A DNA stretch of 64,000 bases from Desulfobacula sp. (GTDB lineage: Bacteria; Desulfobacterota; Desulfobacteria; Desulfobacterales; Desulfobacteraceae). The DNA is taken from contig NZ_JAQYWD010000011.1 in the NCBI RefSeq assembly GCF_030145145.1, forward strand, positions 1-64,000. The letters are read 5' to 3'. The notes under the pieces were generated by a model. That model had not been told where the DNA came from. It saw only the letters and a program-made list of their open reading frames with translations, and ran no database searches. Position numbers and translations under genes: made by a program. This document shows, piece after piece, positions 16,204 through 25,201 of this stretch (its first letter is position 1; every line of letters begins with the position of its first letter).

Positions 16204-18177
16204 TCATCGTCTTTTCGGCCTCCTCCGGCCTTTGCCCCGCCCCTTTGTCCCGGCGGGGAAGGCCCGGGGCAGTGTCCTGGCAAGGACGTCATACCGCCCG
16301 GGGCTCACCGCGGCCTGCTCATGGATGAGGGTCTGCCAGATTCCAGCCTCATGATCCTGGGCCCGGGTCATTATCTGTTCCATATCATAACGGCTTTTCA
16401 GGGGCGGCTGCTGCCCGGGCATAACCACGCGGCGCGGGGTTACGGCATGGGTCCGGAACACGCCGGTTCCTTTCCGGGCATACCACAGCAGGGTGTGGGC
16501 CGTTGACAATGCCCCGGCCCAGGGATAATCATGGAGCCACCATTGATCTGACAGCCTGTCAATGGCCCTGTCAATGCGGTCCTGATCCTGCAGGGACCGG
16601 GGGGAAACCCGGGACGTATAAAACAGTCCGGTGCCCAGTTCATCACCGGCCATCTGCCATATCCGTTGAATGCCGTAGTCTTCCGGATGCAGGGCAACAC
16701 GGGATCCGTGCCACAGGCCAAACTTTCCGCAGATAAACAAGGAGATCTGCTGTTTCAAGGCCCGGATAAACCCCAGGGTGGCCCTGGCTTCGGCTGCGGT
16801 TTCCGTGGGGAAGGCATTAAAGCACATGGCTTCAACGGCAATACCGGCTTCGGCCAAATTTTCCACGGCAGCCTGCATTGTTTTTACGCCCACGCCCTTG
16901 TTGATCAGTTTCAGAAGACGGGGGGCGGCCGATTCAATGCCCAGGGCCACGGACAGGGCCCCGCCGGCCTTGAGATCCCGGCATAGGTCCGGTGTCAGTT
17001 CCGGTTCCGGCCGCATATCCGAAGACCAGTGAATCTCCAGGGATGCTGCCTTTAGGGCCTTGGCCAGTTTTTGGGCGGTTTTCGGCAGAAATGCATCCTG
17101 GGAAAAATAAAAGTTCCGACATCCCCATTGGGATGCCATCTGTTTGAGGTGCGCCACCATGTCCGCCACCCGTCGCTCACGGTATTGGGCAGTTCCCTGA
17201 CGGCACAGACCGTAATGGCAGAACGCGCATTTGCCCCAATAGCATCCCCGGGTGGGATCATAGGGCAGGACCAGCTCCGGTGAAAAATAGGTTTCCAGGG
17301 GAAGTCCGTCAAAATCAGGGGCTGGCAGCCGGTCCAGCCGGGTATGGGTACGGCCGCTGATAATTTTTACCGGCCGTTCTCCCCGGTCCAGAGTGTCTGC
17401 CAGTTCCAGCAGTGCCGCCTCCCCTTCGTACAGCACGGCCGAATCAAAGGGTCCCAATACCCGGACCTGGTTTGCCGGGGTCTGCCGCACCAGGATCTGG
17501 GTAATGGCCGGTCCGCCCACGGTGATGTGGACCCCGGGAAGCCGTTGTCTCAGATGATAGGCCAAAGAGAACCCCGGCTGGATCTGTCCGGGAAAGGCCA
17601 TGGAAATTCCCACCAGGGTGATTTTGTTTGCAGCCAGGCGATTGCCCACTGCTTGAAAGGTTTCCTGAAACGGATTGTTTTCCGGATCAGCATCTGTTTT
17701 GATCTGTTCCGGGGTCAAGAGTGAAAACGGGGTTCGGTACCCGGTAAAATCAACAAACAAAGGACTGTAAGCCGCACTGATAATCGCCAGCCCGGCCTGT
17801 ACGGTCTGGACAGCCCGTTCATAGGTTGTCCCATGGAAAAACCGCCTGCCGGTGCGATCCCTGAGTACGGAAACGGCATCGTCAATGGTATCGTTGACCC
17901 AGGACAGATCCGGGGCAACTTCCCCCAGGCGGGAATAGTGCATCTGGTCAATGTGATCCAGGGATGGTTTCTGGTCCAGGACCTGGTGGGCTGCCCGGAT
18001 TTTCTGGGCCATTTCTGCCATGACGTCCCCGCGCAGCAGTCGATCATAGGCCTCCACATTGGCATCCACGGGCAGCACCGTTTTTCCGTGGGCACGGAGC
18101 CAGGCCGTGAGGGTGGGCACGGACAGATAGGGCGCTGTGGGATCGCATGTGGGGGGATAGATCAGGGCAATGGTCAT
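16204..18177 (-). CDS. B12-binding-domain radical SAM protein
   Basis: 657 residues. The N-terminal about 270 residues resemble a cobalamin-binding Rossmann domain of the BchE type (IALIYPPTCDPTAPYLSVPT, then GISMAFPGQIQPGFSLA and ITVGGPAITQI), without the DxHxxG base-off motif, as is normal for this class. The radical SAM core has C-x3-C-x2-C in GCYWGKCAFCHYG (about residue 315) and the later ALGIESAAPRLLKLINKGV segment of the SAM-binding barrel. The C-terminus ends in a very basic tail. These enzymes often methylate unactivated carbons or build complex metabolites. No substrate gene is recognisable nearby, and its relation to the following ParB-like gene is unclear. Confidence 0.85.
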   Translation of the reverse strand: MTIALIYPPTCDPTAPYLSVPTLTAWLRAHGKTVLPVDANVEAYDRLLRGDVMAEMAQKIRAAHQVLDQKPSLDHIDQMHYSRLGEVAPDLSWVNDTIDDAVSVLRDRTGRRFFHGTTYERAVQTVQAGLAIISAAYSPLFVDFTGYRTPFSLLTPEQIKTDADPENNPFQETFQAVGNRLAANKITLVGISMAFPGQIQPGFSLAYHLRQRLPGVHITVGGPAITQILVRQTPANQVRVLGPFDSAVLYEGEAALLELADTLDRGERPVKIISGRTHTRLDRLPAPDFDGLPLETYFSPELVLPYDPTRGCYWGKCAFCHYGLCRQGTAQYRERRVADMVAHLKQMASQWGCRNFYFSQDAFLPKTAQKLAKALKAASLEIHWSSDMRPEPELTPDLCRDLKAGGALSVALGIESAAPRLLKLINKGVGVKTMQAAVENLAEAGIAVEAMCFNAFPTETAAEARATLGFIRALKQQISLFICGKFGLWHGSRVALHPEDYGIQRIWQMAGDELGTGLFYTSRVSPRSLQDQDRIDRAIDRLSDQWWLHDYPWAGALSTAHTLLWYARKGTGVFRTHAVTPRRVVMPGQQPPLKSRYDMEQIMTRAQDHEAGIWQTLIHEQAAVSPGRYDVLARTLPRAFPAGTKGRGKGRRRPKRR

Positions 18178-18398
18178 GATGCCCGTCCCATCAATGGTGA
18201 ATGATGGCGGCCAGGGGAATAATGGCTCGGGTGTAACCGTTTGTTATGGGTCATACGGATGTCCTTATCTATACTCACATTGTTTCCTCCATACCGGGAT
18301 TATTTTGTTATCCTATACCATTTTTTCACATTTTTTTCTCCATTGGATTCTTGTATGATAAAAACTCATTTTATTTGCAATGGGATGTGATAGAGTAC

Positions 18399-18465
18399 AG
18401 CAATTTTCATTATGGTTTAAATTATTGAACAGTGAACAGGGTCAGGCTTGTGTTATTGTGCTTTT
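18399..18465 (+). repeat. Partial REP-like repeat, copy C
   Basis: AGCAATTTTCATTATGG followed by GGGTCAGGCTTG and TGTTATTGTGCTTTT. The first 50 bp nearly equal 4604-4654. Only one arm of the inverted pair is present. It is in the 383-bp gap between the divergent radical SAM and DUF2062 genes; the rest of that gap (18178-18398, 18466-18560) shows nothing else I can name. Confidence 0.75.
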
Positions 18466-18560
18466 GACAGCCCGGCTGAACATCCAGGGCAAAAAATCGG
18501 CAAAAGGGTCAATAATGCAACCCTTCTCCTGGGGAACGAAAAGGGGTATGCGGCAGGGTA

Positions 18561-19082
18561 ATGATAATAAAATATGTCAAACGGATTTACGACAGGTTCC
18601 TTAAAATCAGGGGAACACCGCGTGAAATAGGCTTGGGATTTGCCCTTGGCCTTTTTATCGGTTTCAGCCCGTCTATGGGTCTTCAGATACTGCTTGCCGT
18701 TTTTATGGCATCCCTCTTGAAATGGAGCAAAATAACGGCCGTCATAGGGGTTCAGGTGACGAATCCGATTACAGCCCCCTTTATCTACAGCGGTACCTAT
18801 TTCCTCGGATCCAAGCTGATCGGACTGGAAAAACCGCTGATACTGACCCGCCATTTGACCATGGAATCCCTATTGGCAATGATACAGCAGGCGCCCGGGA
18901 TTTTTGTTGCCATGACGATAGGGGGTATCCTGATTGGATTGCCGCTGGCCGTCGCAGGATACTTTGTGGTGTATAGAATGATGAATCAGTACCAGGAAAA
19001 AATCAAAGCCCGTATCCGAAACAGGGCGCGTCAAATTCGGCAAAGATTAAAGTGGCGCAGATTACGCCGGACAAAAAAGTAA
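18561..19082 (+). CDS. DUF2062 membrane protein
   Basis: 173 residues. It shows the DUF2062 pattern: an early TPREIGLGFALGLFIGFSP segment, a helix with LQILLAVFMASLLK, the conserved NPITAPFIYSGTYFLGS region, and a last helix ending VAGYFVVYRMM. A strongly basic tail (RIRNRARQIRQR, KWRRLRRTKK) suggests the C-terminus stays in the cytoplasm near nucleic acid or membrane phosphates. Function is not established for the family. It lies 37 bp upstream of the universal stress protein gene and may be co-transcribed with it. Confidence 0.82.
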   Translation: MIIKYVKRIYDRFLKIRGTPREIGLGFALGLFIGFSPSMGLQILLAVFMASLLKWSKITAVIGVQVTNPITAPFIYSGTYFLGSKLIGLEKPLILTRHLTMESLLAMIQQAPGIFVAMTIGGILIGLPLAVAGYFVVYRMMNQYQEKIKARIRNRARQIRQRLKWRRLRRTKK

Positions 19083-19119
19083 CATCCACCGCTGAAAGTT
19101 TCAACAAAAGGAGATGATC

Positions 19120-19980
19120 ATGGACAGACATTTTTTAATCGCTGTTTCAGAGCAGAAAAGCGCAATATATGGTGTTCGATTTGTTTCAGATTTTTTTTCA
19201 GACAAACACCCGATTAAATCGACCTTGTTTTATTCGGCCCCAAAACCGGCGGCCGCATTTGAAAATGAAACAAGTCTTGAGGCAGGTTCCAGACAGAAAG
19301 AGCAGCAGAGAAAAATTCTGGCCAAGGGAAAAGCTGCAATGGAGACCGTCAGGCAGGAATGCCTTGATATGGGATTTCAGAAAGAAAACCTGACGGAAAT
19401 AATACAGACACAGGTTTTTTCAAAAGTTACTGATATTATCCAGGAAGGTGAGAAAGGATCCTACGATGCGGTTGTCCTGGGCAGAAGAGGACTTTCAATG
19501 CTGGAAGCAGCCTTTGAAGACAGTGTGAGTCGGGCGATTTTTAAAGAGACCGTTGCGTTTCCGCTTTGGCTTTGCCGATCGTCAAACCCTGCCCGTAAAA
19601 ATATCCTGTTCTATGCTGATGGGTCAGGGGCATCCTTTCAGATGGCGGATCATGTCGGTTTTATTGTGGGGCTTGAACATCGGCACCGGGTGGATATACT
19701 GGTCCTGGAATCCCTGGCGGCCCAATCCTCCCTGATGGATCAATATAGAAAAATTTTTGTGGACCACGGGTTGTCTGACGATATGATCCGATTTCAACCG
19801 CTTGGCTCGGGCAATCCTGCAAAACAAATACTGAAACTCATTGAAAAGAATTCATATGCAGCCGTTGCCCTGGGAAGATCCAGCAGTGAAAGCAACCTGC
19901 TGACGCGACTGGTTAAAGGTCCGGTCTGCTCGGTGTTGTTCAAAGAACTTAAGGATGCAGCGCTTTGGCTGTGCCCATAA
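19120..19980 (+). CDS. Tandem universal stress protein (UspA family)
   Basis: 286 residues from ATG 19120, six bases after AAAGGAG; an ATG at 19114 touches the Shine-Dalgarno and is unlikely. There are two Usp units. The first (about residues 1-150) ends with VVLGRRGLSMLEAAFEDSVS, resembling the ATP-binding G-2x-G-9x-G(S/T) motif. The second (about 155-286) ends with VALGRSSSESNLLTRLVKGP before a final strand. Members bind ATP and help survival under energy or redox stress. It converges on dnaK across a shared terminator. Confidence 0.85.
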   Translation: MDRHFLIAVSEQKSAIYGVRFVSDFFSDKHPIKSTLFYSAPKPAAAFENETSLEAGSRQKEQQRKILAKGKAAMETVRQECLDMGFQKENLTEIIQTQVFSKVTDIIQEGEKGSYDAVVLGRRGLSMLEAAFEDSVSRAIFKETVAFPLWLCRSSNPARKNILFYADGSGASFQMADHVGFIVGLEHRHRVDILVLESLAAQSSLMDQYRKIFVDHGLSDDMIRFQPLGSGNPAKQILKLIEKNSYAAVALGRSSSESNLLTRLVKGPVCSVLFKELKDAALWLCP

Positions 19981-20003
19981 TTTGTGTTCATATTTTTGAA
20001 GGC

Positions 20004-20042
20004 AAAAAGAGAAGCAGTTTGTCAAAAACCACTTCTCTTTTT
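20004..20042. terminator. Bidirectional intrinsic terminator between usp and dnaK
   Basis: AAAAAGAGAAG (20004-20014) pairs with CTTCTCTTTTT (20032-20042) around a 17-base loop. The arms' own A and T runs supply the U-tract on both strands. It lies between the converging usp and dnaK stops. Confidence 0.75.
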
Positions 20043-20069
20043 GCTGACGGTCAGTTGTTTTAAAGGGCG

Positions 20070-21980
20070 TTATGCCACTTCTTCGAATTCTGCATCCACC
20101 ACATCTTCATCCGCGTTTGTTGCGGAGGATGAGCCGGAAGGGTTTCCATTCCCATGACGGCCATCGCCCGGATTGTTGGATTGCTGGTACATCGCCTGAG
20201 CCAGTTTGTGTGCTGCCTGGTTCAAGGCTTCAGTCCTCTGCAGAATACTCTGGGTATCTTCTTTTTTCACAACCTGTTTCAAGTTGCTGATGGCTTCCTC
20301 TACTTCCATTCGAATATTTCCATCGACTTGTCCGCCCATTTCAGCCAGGGTTTTTTCAGTGGCGTGGATTAACGCATCGGCTGTGTTTCTCGCATTTACC
20401 CGGGCCTTTAACTTCTGATCTTCTTCAGCATGCAATTCAGCATCCTTTATCAATCTGTCCACATCTTCTTTAGAAAGGCCGGATGAGGAGGTGATCTGAA
20501 TGGACTGTTCTTTTCCAGTTGCCGTGTCTTTTGCTGAAACATTGACAATCCCGTTGGCGTCAATATCAAAGGTAACCTCGATTTGCGGCAGGCCCCGGGG
20601 TGCCGGTTGAATGCCAACCAGATCAAATCGACCCAGCGGTTTGTTACCGGATGCCATTTCCCGTTCACCCTGGAGGACCTGAATGGAAACCGCCGGCTGA
20701 TTGTCTTCGGCTGTGGAAAAGGTTTCACTCTTCCGAACAGGGATGGTTGTATTCTTTTCAATCAATTTGGTCATGACACCGCCCAGGGTTTCAATTCCCA
20801 GGGATAACGGGGTGACATCCAGCAGGAGGACATCTTTCAGATCGCCTTTCAGAACCGCTCCCTGGACAGCCGCGCCTATTGCCACAACTTCATCCGGATT
20901 CACGCCCTTGTTGGGGGTCTTGCCAAAAAATGTTTTTACCCGGTCCTGGACCGCCGGCATGCGGGTCATACCCCCCACCAGGATCACTTCATTTATGTCT
21001 TGGGCAGAAAGACCGGCATCCTTTAGTGCGGTCTGGCAGGGTGTTATAAGCCTATCCAATAGGGTTGAAACCAGGGATTCCAGCTTAGCCCTTGTGATTT
21101 TAATGTTCAAATGCTTGGGGCCGGACCCATCCGCCGTGATAAAGGGTAGATTGACATCGGTTTCCATGGATGTGGACAATTCCATCTTGGCCTTTTCAGC
21201 GGCTTCTTTTAATCGCTGCAGCGCCATTTTATCGCCTCTCAGGTCGATTCCCTGGTCCCGGCGGAATTCTTCTGAAAGATAATCGATGAGCATAAAGTCA
21301 AAGTCCTCACCGCCCAGATGCGTGTCGCCGTTGGTAGACTTGACTTCAAAAACCCCATCACCGATTTCCAGGATGGAAACATCAAAGGTGCCGCCGCCCA
21401 GGTCAAATACAACGATTTTTTCCTCTTTCTTTTTGTCCAGGCCATAGGCCAGCGCAGCTGCTGTGGGTTCATTGATGATCCTCAGGACATTCAGACCGGC
21501 AATTTTCCCAGCATCCTTGGTGGCCTGGCGCTGACTGTCATCAAAATATGCCGGCACGGTAATGACGGCATCGGTTATGGTTTCACCAAGGGATTCCTCT
21601 ACGGATTTGCGAATTTCCGCCAGGATATGAGAGGATACCTCTGCCGGGCTGTATTGTTTTCCCCGAAGATTGATACAGACATCCCCATTGCCGGCTTTTT
21701 CAATCGTAAACGGCAACTTGCCGATATCCTTTTGAATTTCAGGCGAATCAAACTTTCGTCCGATCAGTCTTTTAACCCCAAAAACCGTATTGGCGGGATT
21801 GGTAATGGCCTGCCGCTTGGCAATCTGGCCCACCAACCGCTCTCCATTTTCAGACACCGCCATAACCGATGGCGTGGTTCTTCCGCCTTCCCGGTTCATG
21901 ATTATTTTGGCTTCACCGCCTTCCATTACGGATACACATGAATTGGTCGTGCCAAGATCTATTCCTATAATTTTTTTCAT
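20070..21980 (-). CDS. dnaK: Chaperone protein DnaK (Hsp70)
   Basis: 636 residues, full length. The ATPase domain has [18 protein letters not shown] at the start, [38 protein letters not shown] and [13 protein letters not shown]. The substrate-binding domain follows the conserved [20 protein letters not shown] linker. The C-terminal lid ends with a Gly/Asn-rich stretch and the acidic [13 protein letters not shown] tail. Unusually it stands alone: no grpE, dnaJ or hrcA is adjacent, so it may be a second copy or a dispersed one. It is preceded by its own promoter. Confidence 0.97.
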   Translation of the reverse strand: MKKIIGIDLGTTNSCVSVMEGGEAKIIMNREGGRTTPSVMAVSENGERLVGQIAKRQAITNPANTVFGVKRLIGRKFDSPEIQKDIGKLPFTIEKAGNGDVCINLRGKQYSPAEVSSHILAEIRKSVEESLGETITDAVITVPAYFDDSQRQATKDAGKIAGLNVLRIINEPTAAALAYGLDKKKEEKIVVFDLGGGTFDVSILEIGDGVFEVKSTNGDTHLGGEDFDFMLIDYLSEEFRRDQGIDLRGDKMALQRLKEAAEKAKMELSTSMETDVNLPFITADGSGPKHLNIKITRAKLESLVSTLLDRLITPCQTALKDAGLSAQDINEVILVGGMTRMPAVQDRVKTFFGKTPNKGVNPDEVVAIGAAVQGAVLKGDLKDVLLLDVTPLSLGIETLGGVMTKLIEKNTTIPVRKSETFSTAEDNQPAVSIQVLQGEREMASGNKPLGRFDLVGIQPAPRGLPQIEVTFDIDANGIVNVSAKDTATGKEQSIQITSSSGLSKEDVDRLIKDAELHAEEDQKLKARVNARNTADALIHATEKTLAEMGGQVDGNIRMEVEEAISNLKQVVKKEDTQSILQRTEALNQAAHKLAQAMYQQSNNPGDGRHGNGNPSGSSSATNADEDVVDAEFEEVA

Positions 21981-22054
21981 TTTTTTACTCCTGATTTATA
22001 TATTGCACTTTGTTTTGGCGATGCCATACATACAGCATCTTTTCTCATGTCGGA

Positions 22055-22083
22055 AAAATAAGCACCATAAAATTCATTGTCAA
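22055..22083 (-). promoter_or_regulatory. Predicted sigma-70 promoter of dnaK
   Basis: Minus strand: TTGACA (22083-22078), 17 bases, TATTTT (22060-22055). It lies about 75 bp before the dnaK ATG. No CIRCE inverted repeat and no clear heat-shock sigma-32 box was seen. Confidence 0.6.
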
Positions 22084-22240
22084 TCATATTTTATGATTAT
22101 TTATACTTTTTTATAAAAAGTAATGAGATAATATAAGGCTTATCGGCTGCTGCCTGAGTTTGTTTTATCGGCGTTCAACAGAGAAGGAAAAATAAACACA
22201 TTAGAGACGCCTTTGTATCAATGATTATTCTGGGTATGAC

Positions 22241-22380
22241 AGCAATTCTCATTTTGGCATTTTCTTGAACGGGTCAGGCTTGTTTTATTGTGCTTTTTAT
22301 CAAAAATCGGTTCTTGAAGAGGCTAAAAGCGCAATAAAGCAAGCCTGACCCTAGCCTGATGTTTCATATTTAGAATTGCT
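22241..22380 (-). repeat. MITE/REP-like element, copy B
   Basis: A 140-bp element with AGCAATTCT / AGAATTGCT ends. Its reverse complement nearly equals copy A (4461-4593) with a 7-bp length difference (GAAACAT inside the distal end). It sits immediately upstream of the promoter of the first ANTAR-type leader. The rest of the 678-bp gap after dnaK holds the dnaK promoter, this element, and the leader described next; 22085-22240 shows nothing else. Confidence 0.85.
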
Positions 22381-22393
22381 CTTTTTTTATTGC

Positions 22394-22422
22394 TTGACAT
22401 TGAAAAAAACATTAACTATGCT
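22394..22422 (+). promoter_or_regulatory. Sigma-70 promoter of the first acyl-CoA dehydrogenase operon
   Basis: TTGACA (22394-22399), exactly 17 bases, TATGCT (22417-22422). Transcription would start near 22430, about 20 bases before the first leader hairpin, so both hairpins and the terminator are in the transcript. Confidence 0.75.
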
Positions 22423-22448
22423 AAACATCACTAAATAAAAATATTTTT

Positions 22449-22516
22449 GGAGGTAATGGTGCCTCCCCTGTCTATAGCCGGACAGGAAAAAATACGTTAG
22501 AGGTAATGAAGCCTCT
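22449..22516 (+). ncRNA. ANTAR-type dual-hexaloop antitermination leader, copy 1
   Basis: Hairpin P1 is GGAGG-T-AATGGT-G-CCTCC (22449-22466) and P2 is AGAGG-T-AATGAA-G-CCTCT (22499-22516). Each has a T-G pair closing a six-base loop with A at position 1 and G at position 4, the recognition rule published for ANTAR regulators such as EutV. The linker contains an extra small hairpin (CCTGTC/GACAGG). The 3' arm of P2 is also the 5' arm of the terminator at 22510-22549, so forming P2 and terminating are mutually exclusive. Loop rule and overlap are seen directly; the ANTAR role is inferred from them. No ANTAR-domain protein is encoded in the window. Confidence 0.8.
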
Positions 22517-22549
22517 TTTGTCCACAGCAGGACAAAAGAGGCTTTTTTT
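22510..22549 (+). terminator. Conditional intrinsic terminator of leader copy 1
   Basis: AGCCTCTTTTGTCC (22510-22523) pairs perfectly with GGACAAAAGAGGCT (22530-22543) around a six-base loop and is followed by a run of seven T. It is 110 bp ahead of the first gene and shares six bases with hairpin P2. Confidence 0.88.
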
Positions 22550-22658
22550 GTTTTTTCATCCGATATGCCTGAACCGGGGTTAACCCAAACATACCCCAAA
22601 AATCAGGAAACGGTGGAGAAAAACAAATCAATAAACAGCAGCAAAAAGGAGAATCAAC

Positions 22659-23018
22659 ATGGCAAAAGAAATCATCCTCTATAACCTGAGAGACGATGTA
22701 ACAGATGAAGATTACATAAAATGGTGTGCCGATTACAAGGGCCCAACCCTGTTGAGCTTGAGTTCGGTCAAAAGTTTCACCCTTGTGAATATGCTGGGCG
22801 GGGTGAAAGGAAATGGCAAAGAGAGCATCCCGCCGGAAGAAACCAAACCCCCGTTTAAATACATTGGGATTCTAGACAGTACAAATCTGGCAGACTGGGA
22901 CAAGGATAGAAATTCAAAAACATTTAAAGAAGAATTTTTCCCCCAGTGGTTTTCCAAATGGGTGGCGGATTTTTATGTGTTGGCAGGCATGGAGGTTTAT
23001 GACGAAAAAAGTGAATAA
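22659..23018 (+). CDS. Small dimeric alpha/beta-barrel-like protein (REDY/HapK-like)
   Basis: 119 residues, soluble, starting at ATG 22659 with AAAAGGAG upstream. The order VILYNLRDDVTDEDYIKWC ... GPTLLSLSSVKSFTLV ... FKYIGILDS ... FFPQWFSKWVADFYVLAGME resembles small ferredoxin-fold dimeric-barrel proteins annotated REDY-like/HapK, which occur beside enzymes of aromatic or pigment metabolism. It is the first gene after leader 1 and lies 24 bp before the acyl-CoA dehydrogenase gene. The second dehydrogenase locus lacks this gene. Role unknown; family assignment is tentative. Confidence 0.6.
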   Translation: MAKEIILYNLRDDVTDEDYIKWCADYKGPTLLSLSSVKSFTLVNMLGGVKGNGKESIPPEETKPPFKYIGILDSTNLADWDKDRNSKTFKEEFFPQWFSKWVADFYVLAGMEVYDEKSE

Positions 23019-23042
23019 ATTTTACATAAAGGAGGGGGCATC

Positions 23043-24254
23043 GTGAATTTAGAACATCTGTTAACCAAAGAACATCTTCAAATCAGAGAAACCATTCGAG
23101 AGTTTACCAAAAAAGAGATTATGCCCAGGACCAGGGAGCTGGAGGCAGATTACAGTCTTGTAGAAGAAGTGCACCAGAAGCTGGTTGATATGGGGGTTCA
23201 AGCCGATGGGTATCCGGAAGAATACGGCGGCGGTGGACACGGTTCCATGAAATCCTTGTGTATCATCACTGAAGAACTGGCCAAAGGGGATGCCGGCATC
23301 AGCCTGTCCGTTGGAATTAATGCCGGGATCATTCTCAAACCGGCAATGGTGGTTGAAAATAAATTTGTAATGGACCAGTTCATTCCCCGCTTCACGGGTG
23401 ACAAACTGGCTTATGCCTGCATTTCCATGACCGATGAGCAGGGTGGGGCGGATTCGGAAAATCCATTGCTTGCAGGGGGAGGGATCAAGACCACGGCAAG
23501 GCTTGAAGGGGATGAATATGTGATCAATGGTGCCAAGTCCTGGCCGACCCACGGCGGCGTTGCAGAATGTTATCTGACGGTCTGCAATACAGACCCTTCA
23601 GCCGGCGATGAGGGAATCGCCTTGATTTATGTTCCCAAGGATACACCGGGCCTGACCTTTGGAAAACCGGAAGAGAAGATGCTGTTTAAAACATCCATCA
23701 ACTCATCGATCTATTATAACAATGTCCGGGTGCCCAAGGAATACCGCCTGGCCGGTCCGGGTATGGATGCCAATATTTATCATTTTTTTGAAGTGGGAAC
23801 CGGGTGGCATTCGTCTGCCATGGCCCTGGGCGTTGCCGAGCGGGCATTTGAGCTTGCTCTGGCGTATACAGGGACCCGGATGGGCGGATTCAAGCCGGTG
23901 CGGCAGCACAGCATGGTGGCAGGGATCCTGGCCGATATGGCCATTGGTATTGATATGATGCGGGCCAGCGTCTACAACCTGAGCTGCATGCTGGACAACC
24001 TGGATGTATACGGTCCGCCCTGGAGCCCGCAGTTAATTTCCAAAGCATCTGCCACCCGTGTTTTTGCCGGGGACAAGGCGGTTGAAATCGTGAATAAGGG
24101 TGCCGAACTCCTGGGGTCCATGGCAATTTCAAAAGACTTTGGCTACGAAAAATGTCTCAGGGATGCCAAGATATTCCAGCTCTGGCTGGGCGGGCAGCAG
24201 ATTTGCCGCTACCGGGTCGCCCGGGGCTATTATGATTTGAAAAACTGGGCATAG
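23043..24254 (+). CDS. Acyl-CoA dehydrogenase-like flavoprotein, copy 1
   Basis: 403 residues from GTG 23043, preceded by AAAGGAGG. Family landmarks in order: N-terminal helices (EHLQIRETIREFTKKEIMPR), the ELAKGDAGISL helix, FAD/substrate region YACISMTDEQGGADSENP, beta-domain INGAKSWPTHGG, and C-terminal FAD contact KIFQLWLGGQQICRYRVARG. The usual catalytic Glu (the E of Y-E-G-T in QIYEGT) aligns with Leu in QLWLGG, and the alternative Glu site used by isovaleryl-CoA dehydrogenase (before the FG of the G helix) is also not Glu (TRMGGF). It may therefore use another base or catalyse a different reaction. It is nearly identical to 35400-36611. An SDR and an ABC importer follow. Confidence 0.9.
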   Translation: MNLEHLLTKEHLQIRETIREFTKKEIMPRTRELEADYSLVEEVHQKLVDMGVQADGYPEEYGGGGHGSMKSLCIITEELAKGDAGISLSVGINAGIILKPAMVVENKFVMDQFIPRFTGDKLAYACISMTDEQGGADSENPLLAGGGIKTTARLEGDEYVINGAKSWPTHGGVAECYLTVCNTDPSAGDEGIALIYVPKDTPGLTFGKPEEKMLFKTSINSSIYYNNVRVPKEYRLAGPGMDANIYHFFEVGTGWHSSAMALGVAERAFELALAYTGTRMGGFKPVRQHSMVAGILADMAIGIDMMRASVYNLSCMLDNLDVYGPPWSPQLISKASATRVFAGDKAVEIVNKGAELLGSMAISKDFGYEKCLRDAKIFQLWLGGQQICRYRVARGYYDLKNWA

Positions 24255-24361
24255 CAATTGCCTTAGATAAGAGTCCCTTCATGTTTCTGGTTTTTAACAT
24301 CATCCAAGGAAATGGAAGGATTAACGAATTTAATACGATACATTAACAAACAGAGGACATA

Positions 24362-25150
24362 ATGATGTTAACAGGAAAAAAAATTATTGTAACCGGTGCC
24401 GCATCCGGTATTGGTGCTGAAACCGCCAAACTATTAAAGGCAAAAGGAGCCAGTATTGTTGGCATGGATATTAATGAACCCCAGGCCAATATAGATCAAT
24501 ATATAAACGTTGATTTTTCAGATCCAGGATCAATTGAAACAGCAGTGGCATCTGTTCCGGATGGAATTGATGCCTTGTGCAACATTGCAGGCCTTCCTCC
24601 GACAAAAGAACGGGCACTGGTACTGAAAGTTAATTTTCTTGGACTCAGACATTTTACCGAACGGATGATTGACAAGTTAAACGATGGTGCTTCAATCGTA
24701 AATATTGCGTCCCTTGCCGGTCTCGGCTGGCCGGAAGCCGGGGACCAGATCAAAGCCTTACTGGCATTAAGGGATTTTAGTGCCACTGAGGCATTCTGCG
24801 AATCAAATGGTGTAGAAGAAGGGGGGGGGCGGTCTTATTTTTTCACCAAAGAAACCCTGATTGTCTGGACCATGATGAATCGCTGGACCTGGCGTGACCG
24901 GGGCATCCGAATGAACTGCGTGAGCCCCGGACCTGTTGAAACCCCGATCCTCCCTGATTTTCTTGAAACCCTGGGTGAAAGGGCTGCAGAAGATGCAAAG
25001 GTGATGGACCGGCCCGGACGTCCCGAAGATATTGCACCGGTTATTGCGTTTATGTGCAGTGACGACAGTAACTGGATAAGGGGTGCAAATATTCCCGTTG
25101 ATGGTGGGATGTACCAGCATGTTCTGTGTAATATGCATGGACATATTTAA
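24362..25150 (+). CDS. Short-chain dehydrogenase (coniferyl-alcohol/3-alpha-hydroxysteroid dehydrogenase-like)
   Basis: 262 residues, NAD(P)-dependent oxidoreductase. It has the cofactor glycine motif VTGAASGIGAE near residue 13, the acidic residue after beta-2 (GMDINEP, favouring NAD), NIAG (CNIAGLPP), active Ser in NIASLAG, and the catalytic Y-x3-K as YFFTK (about residue 160). A long insertion precedes the Tyr, as in coniferyl-alcohol dehydrogenases. The C-terminus GANIPVDGG is typical. The codons before the Tyr (EEGGGRS) contain a run of nine G (24821-24829). It starts at ATG 24362 or 24365. It probably oxidises a hydroxyl in the same pathway as the dehydrogenase upstream. Confidence 0.87.
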   Translation: MMLTGKKIIVTGAASGIGAETAKLLKAKGASIVGMDINEPQANIDQYINVDFSDPGSIETAVASVPDGIDALCNIAGLPPTKERALVLKVNFLGLRHFTERMIDKLNDGASIVNIASLAGLGWPEAGDQIKALLALRDFSATEAFCESNGVEEGGGRSYFFTKETLIVWTMMNRWTWRDRGIRMNCVSPGPVETPILPDFLETLGERAAEDAKVMDRPGRPEDIAPVIAFMCSDDSNWIRGANIPVDGGMYQHVLCNMHGHI

Positions 25151-25201
25151 TTCAGTTAAATTTTAAATACGTATGTCATCTAAAAAAGTGAGAGGAAAAA
25201 A

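Noticed and set aside
22449-22549. Known metabolite riboswitch (fluoride, glycine, guanidine-II) as explanation of the leader
   Set aside because: The loops and conserved cores of those aptamers do not match; the A1/G4 six-base loops and P2/terminator overlap fit the ANTAR pattern instead.
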